The notes: a model not told the origin generated them from the sequence alone. Numbered from the stretch's first letter, positions 16,110 to 25,471 are shown. The stretch is DNA of 64,000 nucleotides from Nesterenkonia ebinurensis (GCF_008711175.1 NZ_VWNF01000011.1:588653-652652); one strand, 5' to 3'. Program-made: numbers and translations.

Positions 16110-16952
16110 TCATGTGCCGCCGGCCGGGTAATGCTCGGTCAGGAAATCCAGCAGGACGCTGTTGAAGTGCTCAGGGTTGTCCTGGTTCGCGTTGTGGGAG
16201 GCATGCGGGATCACTTCATACTGGCAGCGTGGGTCTCGTGCTGCCCATGCAGGCGCGGTTCGCGCGACGTTGCCCGTGCGGTCCTGGTCGCCGTGAGTCA
16301 GCAGCAGCGGCACCTCGATCCGGTATCCGGGCTTTGGCCGTATCGACTGTGTGACCGCTCGCCAGATCTGTACAAAGTCGGTCTTGGACATCATACTGAT
16401 CGCGTTTTCGGCGTAGGTGCGGACCTCCGGTCGCTGAGCCGTTGACTTGGCGATGGTGCGTTTGAGGTGCTCCCATGGCCAGGGCACGAACCACCACGCG
16501 GAAGACTTCAGTGCCCACTGCTCCCACCAGGCAATCGGCATAGTGGTGCAGGTCGACCCGATGATCACGACCGCCGCCACCCGCTCCGGCTCGCGGCGCA
16601 CCAGCTCCTGTGCGATGTAGCCCCCCAGCGACTGCCCACCGACACAGATCGGGCCGGAGACATCCAGATGATCCAAGATGGCCAACAGATCGTCGGTCAT
16701 ATCAGCAATTTCGATAGGGAGCCGGCCCATGGGCTGGGACCGGCCGTGACCGCGGATGTCCCAAGTCAGCACCCGATACCCGGCACCGATGAGCGGCCCG
16801 AGCTGTTCATCGAACATCTGATGGTCCATCGAGGCACCGTGACTCAGGGCGACCAACGGGCCACCAGCAGGCCCGGTGAGCCAAGCGCGGATCTGTGAGC
16901 CTGCATGTGCCACTACATACCCGGTCTGCGGCGGGTTCGCGTCGATACCCAT
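16110..16952 (-). CDS. Alpha/beta hydrolase
   Basis: This soluble hydrolase of about 280 residues has an HG oxyanion segment LSHGASMDHQMF, the turn DIRGHGRS, the nucleophile elbow GGQSLGGY, an acid in THGDQDRTG and a His in PHASHNANQDNP. This set matches esterases, epoxide hydrolases or haloperoxidase-like enzymes; the substrate is unknown. ATG at 16952 is chosen; TTG at 16988 would add 12 residues. The AT-rich stretch just upstream (AATTAGTTAAT) may hold its promoter. No obvious operon partner is present. Confidence 0.83.
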   Translation of the reverse strand: MGIDANPPQTGYVVAHAGSQIRAWLTGPAGGPLVALSHGASMDHQMFDEQLGPLIGAGYRVLTWDIRGHGRSQPMGRLPIEIADMTDDLLAILDHLDVSGPICVGGQSLGGYIAQELVRREPERVAAVVIIGSTCTTMPIAWWEQWALKSSAWWFVPWPWEHLKRTIAKSTAQRPEVRTYAENAISMMSKTDFVQIWRAVTQSIRPKPGYRIEVPLLLTHGDQDRTGNVARTAPAWAARDPRCQYEVIPHASHNANQDNPEHFNSVLLDFLTEHYPAGGT

Positions 16953-17148
16953 TGAGGCATTTTGACTGAAATTAGTTAATCTGGTCAATCACTTCTGTGG
17001 CATACCTCGGCTGATGACTTGCCCTGAGGTGTACCTGCTGGGTGGGGCGGTCTCGATCCGGATGAGAGCGGCTACAGTGATGGCAGACCAGTTCAGGTGG
17101 GTAAATGGAGACCATGACCGGCCCCACTGATGCACGGAAGCCCCCGCT

Positions 17149-19521
17149 CTAACTCTTAGCGGCCAGGCTCAGCCAGGTCTGCACCACGGTGTCCGGAGTC
17201 AGTGAGACAGACTCGATGCCCTGCTCAACAAGCCACTGGGCGAGATCTGGATGGTCTGAAGGTCCCTGGCCACAGATGCCGACGTATTTTCCATGCGCCC
17301 GGCAGCGTTCAATCACCGTAGAGAGCACTTTGAGCACTGCCGGGTCTCGTTCATCGAAGGTATGAGCCACGAGATCTGAGTCCCTATCGACACCGAGTAC
17401 CAATTGGGTCATGTCGTTCGAACCGATGGAGAATCCATCGAAATACTCCAAGAACTCGTCTGCGAGCAGGGCGTTGCTGGGCAGTTCGCACATCATCATG
17501 ATCTTCAGGCCGTTCTCCCCTCGGCGAAGCCCATTCTGAGCCATCAGGTCGATGACGGCTTTGGCTTCATCGACTGTCCTGACGAAGGGCACCATAATGG
17601 CTACGTTTTCCAAGCCCATATCCTCACGGACCACGCGTAGCGCTTCACACTCCATCTCGAAACACTCACGGAATTCCTCGGAGATGTAGCGGGATGCACC
17701 CCGGTATCCGAGCATCGGGTTTTCTTCTCGTGGTTCGTAGCGTTCGCCACCGATGAGGTTGGCATACTCATTGGTCTTGAAGTCACTGAGCCGCACGATC
17801 ACCGGCTCCGGGGCGAAGCTAGCCGCGATGGTTGCCACGCCCTCTACCACCCTTTGCACAAAGTACTCCCGCGGCGATGCAAACGCGGTGATCTTCTCAT
17901 TCACGCGTTGGCGCAACGCTGCCGGGAGGCTGTCGTGTTCTAGCAGTGCCCGTGGATGGATGCCGACCTGGTGGTTGATGATGAATTCGAGCCGGGCGAG
18001 TCCCACCCCGCGGTGTGGAAGCTGGGAGAAGGAGAAGGCTTGATCGGGGGTGCCTACATTCATCATGATTTTCACCGGTACCTCCGGCATCTCATCGAGG
18101 TAGGTCTCTTCTTCCTCGAATCGCAGGGTTCCTGCGTAGACGATGCCGTTGTCGCCTTCGGCACAGGAGATCGTCACTGGTTCACCATCGGTCAGCGTCC
18201 GGGTGGCGTCGCTGGTCCCGACCACTGCAGGCACGCCAAGCTCGCGGGCGATGATCGCCGCATGGCAGGTGCGACCACCACGCTCCGTGATGATTCCTGA
18301 GGCACGCTTCATGATCGGTTCCCAGTCGGGGTCGGTGACCTCGGCAACGAGCACATCGCCGGGCTGCAGGCGGTCCATATCTGCTACTGATCGCAGGATC
18401 TTCGTCGGCCCCGTGCCGATGCGCTGGCCGATGGCGCGGCCGGTGGTCAGCACTTCGCTGCGCTCCTTGAGCACGAAACGGCGCAGGATTTGACTAGCGT
18501 TCTGGGAGACCACTGTTTCTGGGCGCGCCTGCAGGATATAAAGCTGGCCATCCACTCCATCACGTGCCCACTCGATATCCATCGGTCGTCCATAGTGATC
18601 TTCAATGGCCACGGCGTAACGACCGAGCTCAGTGACCTCGGCCTCGGTGATCGAGAATCGTGCGCGGTCTGCCGGATCAACCTTCTCGAAGACAGTACTG
18701 CTCTCTAGGCCTCGGCCGGAGGCATAGCGCATCGCTACAGCTTTCTCGCCCAATGCGCGGCTGAGGATGGCCTTGCGGCCGGCACGGAGAGAGGGCTTGT
18801 AGACATAGAACTCATCGGGGTTCACCGCACCCTGGACCACAGCTTCACCCAAACCATAGGCACTTGTAATAAAGACAGCACGATCGAATCCCGTTTCGGT
18901 GTCCACGGTGAATATCACACCCGAGGCCCCGATATCAGACCGAACCATGCGCTGCACACCAGCCGAAAGTGCCACCTCGTGGTGGGCGAAACCATGGTGG
19001 ACCCGGTAGGCGATCGCCCTATCGTTGTACAGCGAGGCGAAAACGCTATGCACAGCGGCAATCACGTTCTCAGCTCCCCCAATATTCAGGAACGTCTCCT
19101 GCTGGCCTGCGAAGGAAGCATCCGGGAGGTCCTCGGCCGTGGCGCTGGAGCGGATCGCCCACGTCACCGAGTCGGGATCCGGATCCTCTGCTATCAGCCT
19201 GTCATAGGCCTGGCGGATCTCCTGTTCCAGCTCGCTGGGGAATGGTTGATCCTGGATCCACGCGCGGATCTGTGCTCCGACACGGGCAAGCTCACCGACA
19301 TCTTCGATGTCCAGGTGTTCCAGAGCGTCCTTGATCCGCCGGTCAAGCCCGTTCGAGGCAAGAAAACCACGGTAGGCATCCGCGGTCGTCGCAAAGCCAC
19401 CTGGGACTCGCACCCCTGCCTGCGAGAGATGGGCGACCATCTCCCCGAGTGAAGAGTTCTTCCCACCCACCTGAGCGATATCAGATAAGGTGATCTCGTC
19501 GAACCATAGAATATTGCGCAT
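17149..19521 (-). CDS. ppsA: Phosphoenolpyruvate synthase (pyruvate, water dikinase)
   Basis: The enzyme makes PEP from pyruvate and ATP, releasing AMP and phosphate; it is gluconeogenic and cytosolic. The 790 residues contain all three domains: an ATP-grasp N-domain starting [23 protein letters not shown], the mobile phospho-His domain with [17 protein letters not shown], and a C-terminal PEP/pyruvate barrel with [15 protein letters not shown] and the late [11 protein letters not shown]. Thr-Cys-His in the mobile domain is the site where PpsR would phosphorylate the Thr next to the catalytic His. ATG at 19521 has GGGAGGA upstream. It lies 27 bp behind ppsR, so the enzyme and its regulator form an operon. 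Confidence 0.96.
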   Translation of the reverse strand: MRNILWFDEITLSDIAQVGGKNSSLGEMVAHLSQAGVRVPGGFATTADAYRGFLASNGLDRRIKDALEHLDIEDVGELARVGAQIRAWIQDQPFPSELEQEIRQAYDRLIAEDPDPDSVTWAIRSSATAEDLPDASFAGQQETFLNIGGAENVIAAVHSVFASLYNDRAIAYRVHHGFAHHEVALSAGVQRMVRSDIGASGVIFTVDTETGFDRAVFITSAYGLGEAVVQGAVNPDEFYVYKPSLRAGRKAILSRALGEKAVAMRYASGRGLESSTVFEKVDPADRARFSITEAEVTELGRYAVAIEDHYGRPMDIEWARDGVDGQLYILQARPETVVSQNASQILRRFVLKERSEVLTTGRAIGQRIGTGPTKILRSVADMDRLQPGDVLVAEVTDPDWEPIMKRASGIITERGGRTCHAAIIARELGVPAVVGTSDATRTLTDGEPVTISCAEGDNGIVYAGTLRFEEEETYLDEMPEVPVKIMMNVGTPDQAFSFSQLPHRGVGLARLEFIINHQVGIHPRALLEHDSLPAALRQRVNEKITAFASPREYFVQRVVEGVATIAASFAPEPVIVRLSDFKTNEYANLIGGERYEPREENPMLGYRGASRYISEEFRECFEMECEALRVVREDMGLENVAIMVPFVRTVDEAKAVIDLMAQNGLRRGENGLKIMMMCELPSNALLADEFLEYFDGFSIGSNDMTQLVLGVDRDSDLVAHTFDERDPAVLKVLSTVIERCRAHGKYVGICGQGPSDHPDLAQWLVEQGIESVSLTPDTVVQTWLSLAAKS

Positions 19522-19548
19522 CGGGTCCTCCCATTGAGTAGTTTCTGC

Positions 19549-20367
19549 CTAACTGTGACGCAACCCCATTGTGTGCAGCATCACTGCTGCGATCTCCTCG
19601 ACGCTTTTGGCCTCAGAGTTCAGACTCGGGATCCGGTGTCTTCGATAGAGGTTCTCTGCCCAACGCAGTTCGCGACGACACTGCTGCAGGCTTGCATAGG
19701 GACTGCCTGGTCGTCGCTCTTGACGCACCTGGCTCAGGCGCTGGGCGGTGCTGGTCAATCCGAAGCACCGCGCCGTAAACGGTGCCAGCGCCTTCGGTAC
19801 ATCTAGTGCCGGATAGTCATCCTCTGTGAGGGGATAGTTGGCCACCCGCAGGCCGTGCCGCAGAGCCAGATAGAGCGCGGTAGGGGTCTTACCACACCGG
19901 GAGGGAGCGATGATGATGAGATCTGCCAGATCCAGCATTCTCACGCTTTGGGCGTCGTCGTGCTCCAGGGCGTATTCGACCGCGCGCATCCGTGAGTGAT
20001 ATCGCTCCAAGTCCCCCACACCATGAGAATTTGCCGCATCTTCTGAGCTCTTGACACCGAGGATCCGCTCGAGTTCTCCAAGGTGTCCTCCCAGCAGGTC
20101 CACAACGGCGCACTTGTCAGAAACAAACACCGCAGCCACCTCCGGGCTCTTCACAGTCATGAGTATCAACGGCGCCGAGCTCGCAGTACTGGCTTCGTGA
20201 AGTACCTCCTGTGCGATTTCCGGCGTCTCCACAAAGGGGAAGACACGGCGATCGAACTGAATGCCTGGGAAACGTATGAGCAGCGCATTACCGAGAGTCT
20301 CGGCAGTGATGCCGGTGCTGTCGGAGACGAAAAACACTGGAACGTGCAGCTCAGCAGATTCGCTCAT
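19549..20367 (-). CDS. ppsR: PEP synthase regulatory protein (bifunctional kinase/pyrophosphorylase, DUF299)
   Basis: PpsR inactivates PEP synthase by ADP-dependent phosphorylation of a Thr in the mobile domain and reverses this with phosphate. From ATG 20367 the protein has 272 residues, the usual family size. It begins PVFFVSDSTGITAETLG and carries the P-loop-like SRCGKTPTALYLA with the downstream VANYPLT. The longer frame to 20478 has no supporting start signal. It sits directly upstream of ppsA, and the divergent region ahead of it holds a pyruvate kinase remnant. Confidence 0.93.
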   Translation of the reverse strand: MSESAELHVPVFFVSDSTGITAETLGNALLIRFPGIQFDRRVFPFVETPEIAQEVLHEASTASSAPLILMTVKSPEVAAVFVSDKCAVVDLLGGHLGELERILGVKSSEDAANSHGVGDLERYHSRMRAVEYALEHDDAQSVRMLDLADLIIIAPSRCGKTPTALYLALRHGLRVANYPLTEDDYPALDVPKALAPFTARCFGLTSTAQRLSQVRQERRPGSPYASLQQCRRELRWAENLYRRHRIPSLNSEAKSVEEIAAVMLHTMGLRHS

Positions 20368-20579
20368 ACTCCGTGGTCCCTGGAGAGCATCACCGCGTTG
20401 GCACGATGGGAAACCTGCACGGTGCTGGCCGGCCCGAAAGTTGCGATGATCTCTGAGGGTCTCATGCCTTGCCTTCACAGTTGAACGAGTTTAACGTGAC
20501 GGCCGGTGCAACACGGCTGGTACGGTGCTGGACCAGACTCCCTCAGTCTACTACGCCGGGCACATATCGGTATGCTTGT

Positions 20580-20850
20580 GTGAATTACAACGAGAGGTCA
20601 CTAGGCAGCGAACAGTTCTGCTCTGGGGGCACCCAAGCTGGGTATGTGCGCGTGGCCTTCGCTGCTACTTCAGCGCACAAACTGCCTACGAATGCCAGCA
20701 CAGCCGAAAGCGTCCTAACTCTTCGATATCCTGCCGACCCGGCACGAGACCGGAACGCAGTACGGCCTCGTCAAACCGGGCGATCTCGTTTCCGTGATCA
20801 GCGCCGGGACATCGAAAGGGTTACCTCGGGGGTCCAGCGGAGTTAGACTG
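20580..20850 (+). pseudogene. Degenerate C-terminal remnant of pyruvate kinase
   Basis: Two pieces resemble the C-terminal domain of pyruvate kinase but lie in different frames. Around 20593-20640 the frame reads REVTRQRTVLLWG (compare family 'RQLALLWGV-P'). At 20743-20847 another frame reads GLVKPGDLVSVISAGTSKG, close to the family ending 'GLVKPGD-V-V-AG-P-G-P', and ends at TGA. A stop (TAA, 20716) and at least one frameshift separate them. The rest of the gene is absent. It lies in the 562-bp gap between ppsR and pfkA, otherwise without a recognisable gene, and suggests loss of a glycolytic paralogue beside its gluconeogenic opposite. Confidence 0.55.
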
Positions 20851-20929
20851 ACACCCACGCGCTGAGCGAAACCATCCATGTCGGCGCTGTCAGGATCATT
20901 CGTCAGAAGATGAAGGGATGAGCTGAACC

Positions 20930-21961
20930 ATGCGCATCGGGCTGATGACCTCCGGTGGCGACTGCCCCGGGCTGAACGCGGTAATCCGCTCCACGGTATT
21001 GCATGGCATCAAGAGTTACGGCGATGAATTCGTCGGTTTCAAGGCCGGTTGGAGGGGCGTCATCGAGGCGGACTATGTGGAACTCACCCGCCATGACGTC
21101 CGTGGTCTCTCCCGCAAGGGCGGGACCATTCTCGGGACTTCCCGCACCCACCCCTACAACCACCCCGGTGGAGGCCCGGAGAATATGGCCAAACAGCTCA
21201 AGCGCCATGACATCGACGCGGTCATCGCCATCGGCGGCGAAGGCACTCTGGCCGGGGCCAAGCGACTGGCCGACGAGGGGCTGCCGATCGTGGGAGTTCC
21301 CAAGACCATCGACAATGACCTCAAGGCCACCGACTACACCTTCGGCTTCGACACTGCGATCAGCATCGCCACCGATGCCATGGACCGACTGCGCACCACC
21401 GGGGAGTCCCACCATCGCTGTATGGTCGCCGAGGTCATGGGCCGGCATGTGGGGTGGATCGCGCTGCACTCCGGGATGGCCGCCGGAGCTCACGCAATCC
21501 TTATCCCCGAGCAGACAGTGGATGTGGACCAAGTCTGCGAGTGGGTGGAGCAGGTGTACTCCCGCGGCCGGTCACCGCTGGTGGTGGTCGCCGAGGGATT
21601 CATCCCCGAAGGCTCAGAAGCAGCCCTGGCCGCCAAGGGCCAGGAGGCTGACGGGCGCCCGCGCCTGGGAGGCATCGGCGAGTGGCTGACCGCACAGATC
21701 GAAGAACGCACCGGCATCGAAACCCGCAACACCACCTTGGGGCACATCCAGCGCGGAGGAAACCCCACCGGATACGACCGGGTGCTGGGCACCCGGTTCG
21801 GCATGAAGGCCCTCGACCTGGTCCACGAGAAAGCCTGGGGCCATATGGCCTCACTACGCGGCACCGAGATCGTCAAGGTGGATCTTGCTGAGGCCCTGGA
21901 CGGACTCAAGGAGGTTCCCGCCGAGCGCTACAAAGAAGCCCAGGTCCTCTTCGGCCGCTGA
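20930..21961 (+). CDS. pfkA: 6-phosphofructokinase
   Basis: The enzyme phosphorylates fructose 6-phosphate in glycolysis. It has 343 residues with MTSGGDCPGLNAVIR at the N-terminus, GGEGTLAGAKRL, PKTIDNDLKATD with the catalytic Asp, and MGRHVGW. Gly at the position equivalent to E. coli Gly104 (GGEGT, not GGEDT) points to ATP as donor, while Lys in PKTIDND is typical of the actinobacterial group that also includes pyrophosphate enzymes; ATP use is therefore inferred. ATG at 20930 follows a purine-rich stretch. It is divergent from ppsR-ppsA, an arrangement suited to opposite control of glycolysis and gluconeogenesis. Confidence 0.94.
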   Translation: MRIGLMTSGGDCPGLNAVIRSTVLHGIKSYGDEFVGFKAGWRGVIEADYVELTRHDVRGLSRKGGTILGTSRTHPYNHPGGGPENMAKQLKRHDIDAVIAIGGEGTLAGAKRLADEGLPIVGVPKTIDNDLKATDYTFGFDTAISIATDAMDRLRTTGESHHRCMVAEVMGRHVGWIALHSGMAAGAHAILIPEQTVDVDQVCEWVEQVYSRGRSPLVVVAEGFIPEGSEAALAAKGQEADGRPRLGGIGEWLTAQIEERTGIETRNTTLGHIQRGGNPTGYDRVLGTRFGMKALDLVHEKAWGHMASLRGTEIVKVDLAEALDGLKEVPAERYKEAQVLFGR

Positions 21962-22126
21962 TTCCCTGTACTCAGGATCCAGTGAGTTCGCAGGGTAGTT
22001 CGAGACGAACGGCGGGTAATATCTGCGCCTTCGAGACACAGCGGCTGGCCCTGAACCACCGAGCACGCTCACCCGACCAAGGGCCACCGCACCGTCCGGG
22101 ATCATCCCAGAACCATTACGAAGTGG

Positions 22127-22597
22127 TTACTCCAGTCCGGATCGGGAAGCATCGTCCAGGGACGCCTCCCAGGCATGGGGGCCGGCTACCAAGAACCGAC
22201 GACCGGTCACTACCTCCGGGGTGATGCGGATGAAGTAGTCTTTGGTCCCAGCTTCCCAGGCGATCAGCCGATGCGCATTGCCGGTAAGGAACTCTTCGGT
22301 GTGTTCCATCTGCTGGGCACGACCTTTCACAACGACGCTCCATGCGATGTTGGTTCGAGTATCGATCTCGTCGGCTTCCAAAGCTACCGGTGTGTCACCG
22401 AGCACTGCAGAGAGCTTGGTCCCGGGGCCGGTCCGGAAGATGATCGTCTTCTGGTCGGTCAGGTAGGTCAGTGGGAAGATCTCTGGGTGATCGCCGGTCC
22501 AGACAGCTAACCGGCCTAGAGAGACGCTCCGCAACAGGTCCCAGCAGTCACGGGACTGCAGGACCTCGGTGGTTGGGGTCGAGGGCGTGTTCTGCAT
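22127..22597 (-). CDS. Pyridoxamine 5'-phosphate oxidase-fold flavin-binding protein
   Basis: The protein has 156 residues with the split-barrel pattern of actinobacterial PPOX/F420-type proteins: SLGRLAVWTGDHPEIFPLTYLTDQKTI at the N-terminal half, FRTGPGTKLSAVLG, then NIAWSVVVKGRAQ. Such proteins bind FMN, F420 or heme and often belong to hypoxia or dormancy regulons in actinobacteria. It stands on the same strand as the universal stress protein gene downstream of it in coordinate terms, with a 147-bp gap in which nothing was recognised. Confidence 0.82.
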   Translation of the reverse strand: MQNTPSTPTTEVLQSRDCWDLLRSVSLGRLAVWTGDHPEIFPLTYLTDQKTIIFRTGPGTKLSAVLGDTPVALEADEIDTRTNIAWSVVVKGRAQQMEHTEEFLTGNAHRLIAWEAGTKDYFIRITPEVVTGRRFLVAGPHAWEASLDDASRSGLE

Positions 22598-22744
22598 GGC
22601 CGCGATTTTACTCCGAACATGGATACGGAACTAGTGGGGGGACAGGGTCCAATACCACAAAAACGACTTGATAGGACCACAAATGGCGGTGTTACCACTG
22701 GTCGGCGATGAGCACCTGAAGTGACTGGCTGGCTCCAACTCTTC

Positions 22745-23728
22745 TTATTTCTCCGTGAAGCGAGGATGTTTCCCCAGAAGATCGGTTTCGTAGGCCGGCA
22801 CCACCATCACCGGTCCGGCGGCGTGGTGCATTGTCGCATTGGAGGTAGAACCCAGTAGCATTCCGGAGAATCCGCCCCGACCTCGCGTCCCCACGACGGT
22901 CACCTGAGCTTTGCCGGTCTCTGCGATCAAGATTTCGGCCGCCCGGCCCTCCTCGATTTCACTTTGTAGCTCTAATCCGGGGTAGAGCTCCTGCAGCCAG
23001 TTCGCGTCCTGCTCACAGCGTTGACGGATATGGTCAAACGCCCGTCGTCGCTGTTCCTGTAATGGTGTCCAGCTCACGTCTGGCTCCACGGGCGGTAGAG
23101 CTGAGACCAGTTTGAGTCCCACCTCTCGTTCTATCGCCAAACGAGCCGCTTCTAACGCTGCAAGGAGACTCTGGCTGGACCCGTCAACTCCTGCGGCGAT
23201 CGGCGCGTTGCTATCCAAGGGTGAGGCGCCTGGGGCGAGGGCAGCTTGGGTGAATCTGCGCGGGACTACCAGCACAGGGGCTTTTGAATGGGCAGGGAGC
23301 CTTGCGGAGGTTGATCCCAACAGAAGTCCAGTGAAGCCTCCACGGCCTCGACTTCCCACCACGACAAGCTCTGCGTTTCGAGAATAGTCCAGCAGAACGT
23401 TAACTGCATCGCCGCGTTCAACTTCGGTGCGAATCTGCCCGTCAAACGTATCGATGTGCTCACATGCGTTCTCGAGTAGCTCTTCAAGCTCACGTCGTAT
23501 GATGTTCTCGTCGATGATCTGCGGGCTAAGATCAGCGGCAGCTATTGCGTAGCCCGTGACAGCATAGCTGGCTATGAGAGTCAGCGGCACGTCACGGTAA
23601 CCGGCCTCCTCTGCCGCCAGGCGCAGCGCCCCTATCGAGTGGTCAGATCCATCAACGCCAACCACTACCCCGTGTCGCTTCCCGCTGCTTACGGTGCCGC
23701 TGCCTTGATTTCTCGTAGTGCTAGTCAT
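22745..23728 (-). CDS. Universal stress protein with two UspA domains
   Basis: The protein has 327 residues in two tandem UspA folds (about 20-160 and 175-315). Each ends with the ATP-binding pattern G-x2-G-x9-G-(S/T): VVGSRGRGGFTGLLLGSTS in the first and VVGTRGRGGFSGMLLGSTS in the second, so both sites look intact. The arrangement is the one common in actinobacterial dormancy and hypoxia proteins. ATG at 23728 is preceded by AGGACCTGAGG. The 435-bp stretch upstream to the mazE-like gene holds no clear gene, only one of the two direct repeats described below. Confidence 0.92.
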   Translation of the reverse strand: MTSTTRNQGSGTVSSGKRHGVVVGVDGSDHSIGALRLAAEEAGYRDVPLTLIASYAVTGYAIAAADLSPQIIDENIIRRELEELLENACEHIDTFDGQIRTEVERGDAVNVLLDYSRNAELVVVGSRGRGGFTGLLLGSTSARLPAHSKAPVLVVPRRFTQAALAPGASPLDSNAPIAAGVDGSSQSLLAALEAARLAIEREVGLKLVSALPPVEPDVSWTPLQEQRRRAFDHIRQRCEQDANWLQELYPGLELQSEIEEGRAAEILIAETGKAQVTVVGTRGRGGFSGMLLGSTSNATMHHAAGPVMVVPAYETDLLGKHPRFTEK

Positions 23729-24022
23729 CCTCAGGTCCTCACCTAGACTTCTGACTTCTACTGCCTATAACTGTAGCGGGATACTCCCCACCGCATCTGG
23801 TGTTTGTCCTCAAATCCACCGATGAAGGATAGACCTGAAGCGGCGGGGTAACGGGGAAACGCGCCTCTGACATGCGAAAATAACGAGCGCCTAGTTCATA
23901 TTCCCGGCCAGTAAGACATCTCTCAGGTGTTATTCGATCACGGTCGACAGGACCAGTCACTGTCCAGGTGTCCATTCGCTGCTATGCGAAGCGAGGAACG
24001 CCGCGAGGCACACCGTGATGCA

Positions 24023-24102
24023 GCACTACGCAGAGTTGAGCACGCCGTAGCGACGCAAAAGTAGTTGGCCTTGATCGGCTATTTTCTGCGGTTCGCAGTG
24101 TA
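24023..24102 (+). repeat. Left direct repeat flanking the MazEF-like module
   Basis: This ~80-bp segment matches 24688-24768 at roughly four bases in five. Shared blocks include GAGTTGAG, ACGCCGT, GCAAAAGTAG, CTTGATCGG and TTTCTG-GGTTC. The two copies lie in the same orientation on either side of the toxin-antitoxin pair. Confidence 0.75.
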
Positions 24103-24125
24103 CGTCTCGCAGCTGAGACGGACGC

Positions 24126-24147
24126 GTGTAGACTAGAACATCTACAC
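24126..24147. promoter_or_regulatory. Palindromic operator of the MazEF-like operon
   Basis: GTGTAGA and TCTACAC form a perfect 7-bp inverted repeat with an 8-bp spacer, 16 bp upstream of the antitoxin start. A TAGACTAGAACAT stretch inside it could serve as a -10 region. Self-repression by the ribbon-helix-helix antitoxin is the likely use. Confidence 0.6.
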
Positions 24148-24163
24148 CTGCTAGCCTGAAAGC

Positions 24164-24361
24164 ATGGGCGATACAACAACGATTCGGGTCAGCCGCGCAA
24201 CGCGCGACATCCTCAATGACTTGGCGACCCGGCGTGGCGAGTCCTTGACCGACACCGTCTCCCGCGGTGCACGCCTGCTCGAGCAGGAAACTATTGGGCG
24301 CAGCCTTTCCGTGCCCCTGCGCGACGACGAGCTTGCCTGGCTCGATGCTGACGCCGGGTGA
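24164..24361 (+). CDS. MazE-like ribbon-helix-helix antitoxin
   Basis: The protein has 65 residues. TTTIRVSRATRDILNDLA at the start is a typical ribbon-helix-helix DNA-binding strand and helix, followed by a helix in GESLTDTVSRGARLLE and an acidic tail (RDDELAWLDADAG) that would wrap the toxin. The ATG at 24164 lies just after a palindromic operator. Its end overlaps the toxin start by 17 bp, which fits translational coupling. Direct repeats flank the pair. Confidence 0.82.
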   Translation: MGDTTTIRVSRATRDILNDLATRRGESLTDTVSRGARLLEQETIGRSLSVPLRDDELAWLDADAG

Positions 24362-24683
24362 CGTCGTCGACCTCGACCTCGGTGCACCAGCGGGCGCAGA
24401 GGCGGGTCTGCGCAGGCCCGCTGTCGTTATCACCGCTGAGCGGATCCTCCATGGTGGCCCGAACGTCGTCCAGGTTGTTCCTCTCACACGCACGATCCGC
24501 GACAGCGGCTCCGAGATCGTTATCGAACCCGACGGGCACAACGGGCTCAGCGCCGTCTCTGCCGCGCAGTGCCAGCACATCCGGTCCGTCGCGACTACGC
24601 GGGTGAGCGCACGAATCGGCAACGTAGGCCCGGCCGTGCTTCGACAGATCCGAGGCACCGTCACCATCATCATCGACGCCTGA
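24345..24683 (+). CDS. MazF/PemK-family endoribonuclease toxin
   Basis: The protein has 112 residues from ATG 24345. It begins TPGDVVDLDLG and continues RRPAVVITAERI and VVQVVPLTRTIRD, the strand order of the PemK/MazF fold. GLSAVSAAQCQHIRSVATTRV is the second conserved block. These toxins cut mRNA or other RNA at short motifs when the antitoxin is lost. The second beta strand reads 'RRPAVVI', as in the functional family, so the toxin looks intact. The right direct repeat begins 4 bp after its stop. Confidence 0.83.
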   Translation: MLTPGDVVDLDLGAPAGAEAGLRRPAVVITAERILHGGPNVVQVVPLTRTIRDSGSEIVIEPDGHNGLSAVSAAQCQHIRSVATTRVSARIGNVGPAVLRQIRGTVTIIIDA

Positions 24684-24687
24684 GACC

Positions 24688-24768
24688 GCACTACACCGAG
24701 TTGAGAACGCCGTGGGCCTGCAAAAGTAGCGCGGTCTTGATCGGTTAGTTTCTGGGGTTCTTAGTCTA
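24688..24768 (+). repeat. Right direct repeat flanking the MazEF-like module
   Basis: This is the partner of 24023-24102. GCACTAC at the start and the blocks GAGTTGAG, GCAAAAGTAG and CTTGATCGG are the same, and one base is gained relative to the left copy. The pair could be the footprint of a mobile cassette or of recombination between repeats; no integrase is present in the window. Confidence 0.75.
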
Positions 24769-24789
24769 TTCGCGTTGATTCGGACTTTG

Positions 24790-25209
24790 TCAGCCGTGGT
24801 CCCAGGGATTGATCAGCTCGACACCGGTGTCCTCAAAGTGCTGGATGTTCCGGGTGGCGACGACGAAACCGTGCGCCGCTGCGGTGGCAGCAAGATAGCC
24901 GTCCGCGGTCGGCAGGGGACGGCCGGCCTCACGAGCAGCTACGACCATGTCCGCATAGCGTCGTGCGGCCTCCTGATCAAAGGGCAGCACTCGGTTGGGG
25001 AACAACGCCAGCAGCCGGTCAAGGGCCTGTGCTAGCCGGTGCTTCCTCGCCCCGTCTGGCAGGGCAGTGATGCCGAACAGCAACTCCGCGAGCGTGACAC
25101 TCGACAGATACAAAGTGTCAGCAGCCTGTGTATTGAGCCAGCGCAGCACACTCGGGTCAGGCTCGGGACGCATCGCCTCGGAGACGACGTTGGTGTCCAG
25201 GACGATCAT
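24790..25209 (-). CDS. PIN-domain toxin (FitB/VapC-like)
   Basis: This Mg-dependent ribonuclease toxin has 139 residues. The acidic PIN residues are visible in VLDTNVVSE (Asp near residue 4), LAELLFG (Glu near 42), and PTADGYLAATAAAHG (Asp near 102), followed by ATRNIQHFE. The N-terminal sequence and the FITALP-type spacing resemble FitB of the FitAB system. It overlaps its antitoxin gene by four bases (ATGA), as is usual for coupled pairs. Confidence 0.9.
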   Translation of the reverse strand: MIVLDTNVVSEAMRPEPDPSVLRWLNTQAADTLYLSSVTLAELLFGITALPDGARKHRLAQALDRLLALFPNRVLPFDQEAARRYADMVVAAREAGRPLPTADGYLAATAAAHGFVVATRNIQHFEDTGVELINPWDHG

Positions 25210-25460
25210 TGCAATGCCAGCGGCTCCGCCGGGGTCCGATCACGCACCTCATCGAGGGCAGCAACGTCGTCATCGGTAAGACCAAGATCGCGGCCGAGCG
25301 AGGCCAGCGCATCGCCGAGCAGAATACGGCGGGATGGCACGAGCGCGGCGCTAAGAATCTCGCGTACCTCTGCCTCGGCGCTCCGGCCGTGCTCTGAGGC
25401 ACGGGCCCGTAACGCACGATGTACCTCATCAGGAACGTTGCGCACCGTCAGGACTGCCAT
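25206..25460 (-). CDS. FitA/VapB-like ribbon-helix-helix antitoxin
   Basis: From ATG 25460 the protein has 84 residues. AVLTVRNVPDEVHRALRARASEHGRSAEAEVREIL is the Arc/FitA-type DNA-binding and dimer region; the C-terminal half is acidic (LTDDDVAALDEV) and should bind the PIN toxin. A longer start at 25490 would run into the operator. Two inverted repeats directly upstream support autoregulation. Confidence 0.88.
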   Translation of the reverse strand: MAVLTVRNVPDEVHRALRARASEHGRSAEAEVREILSAALVPSRRILLGDALASLGRDLGLTDDDVAALDEVRDRTPAEPLALQ

Positions 25461-25471
25461 GATGCCACCTC

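Noticed and set aside
17149..19521. Rifampin phosphotransferase reading of the 790-residue dikinase
   Set aside because: It has the C-terminal PEP/pyruvate barrel motifs after the phospho-His domain and is paired with ppsR, so PEP synthase fits better.
20469..20846. 125-residue open frame between ppsR and pfkA
   Set aside because: Its frame shows no motif, whereas pieces of two other frames match pyruvate kinase; a decayed gene explains the region better.
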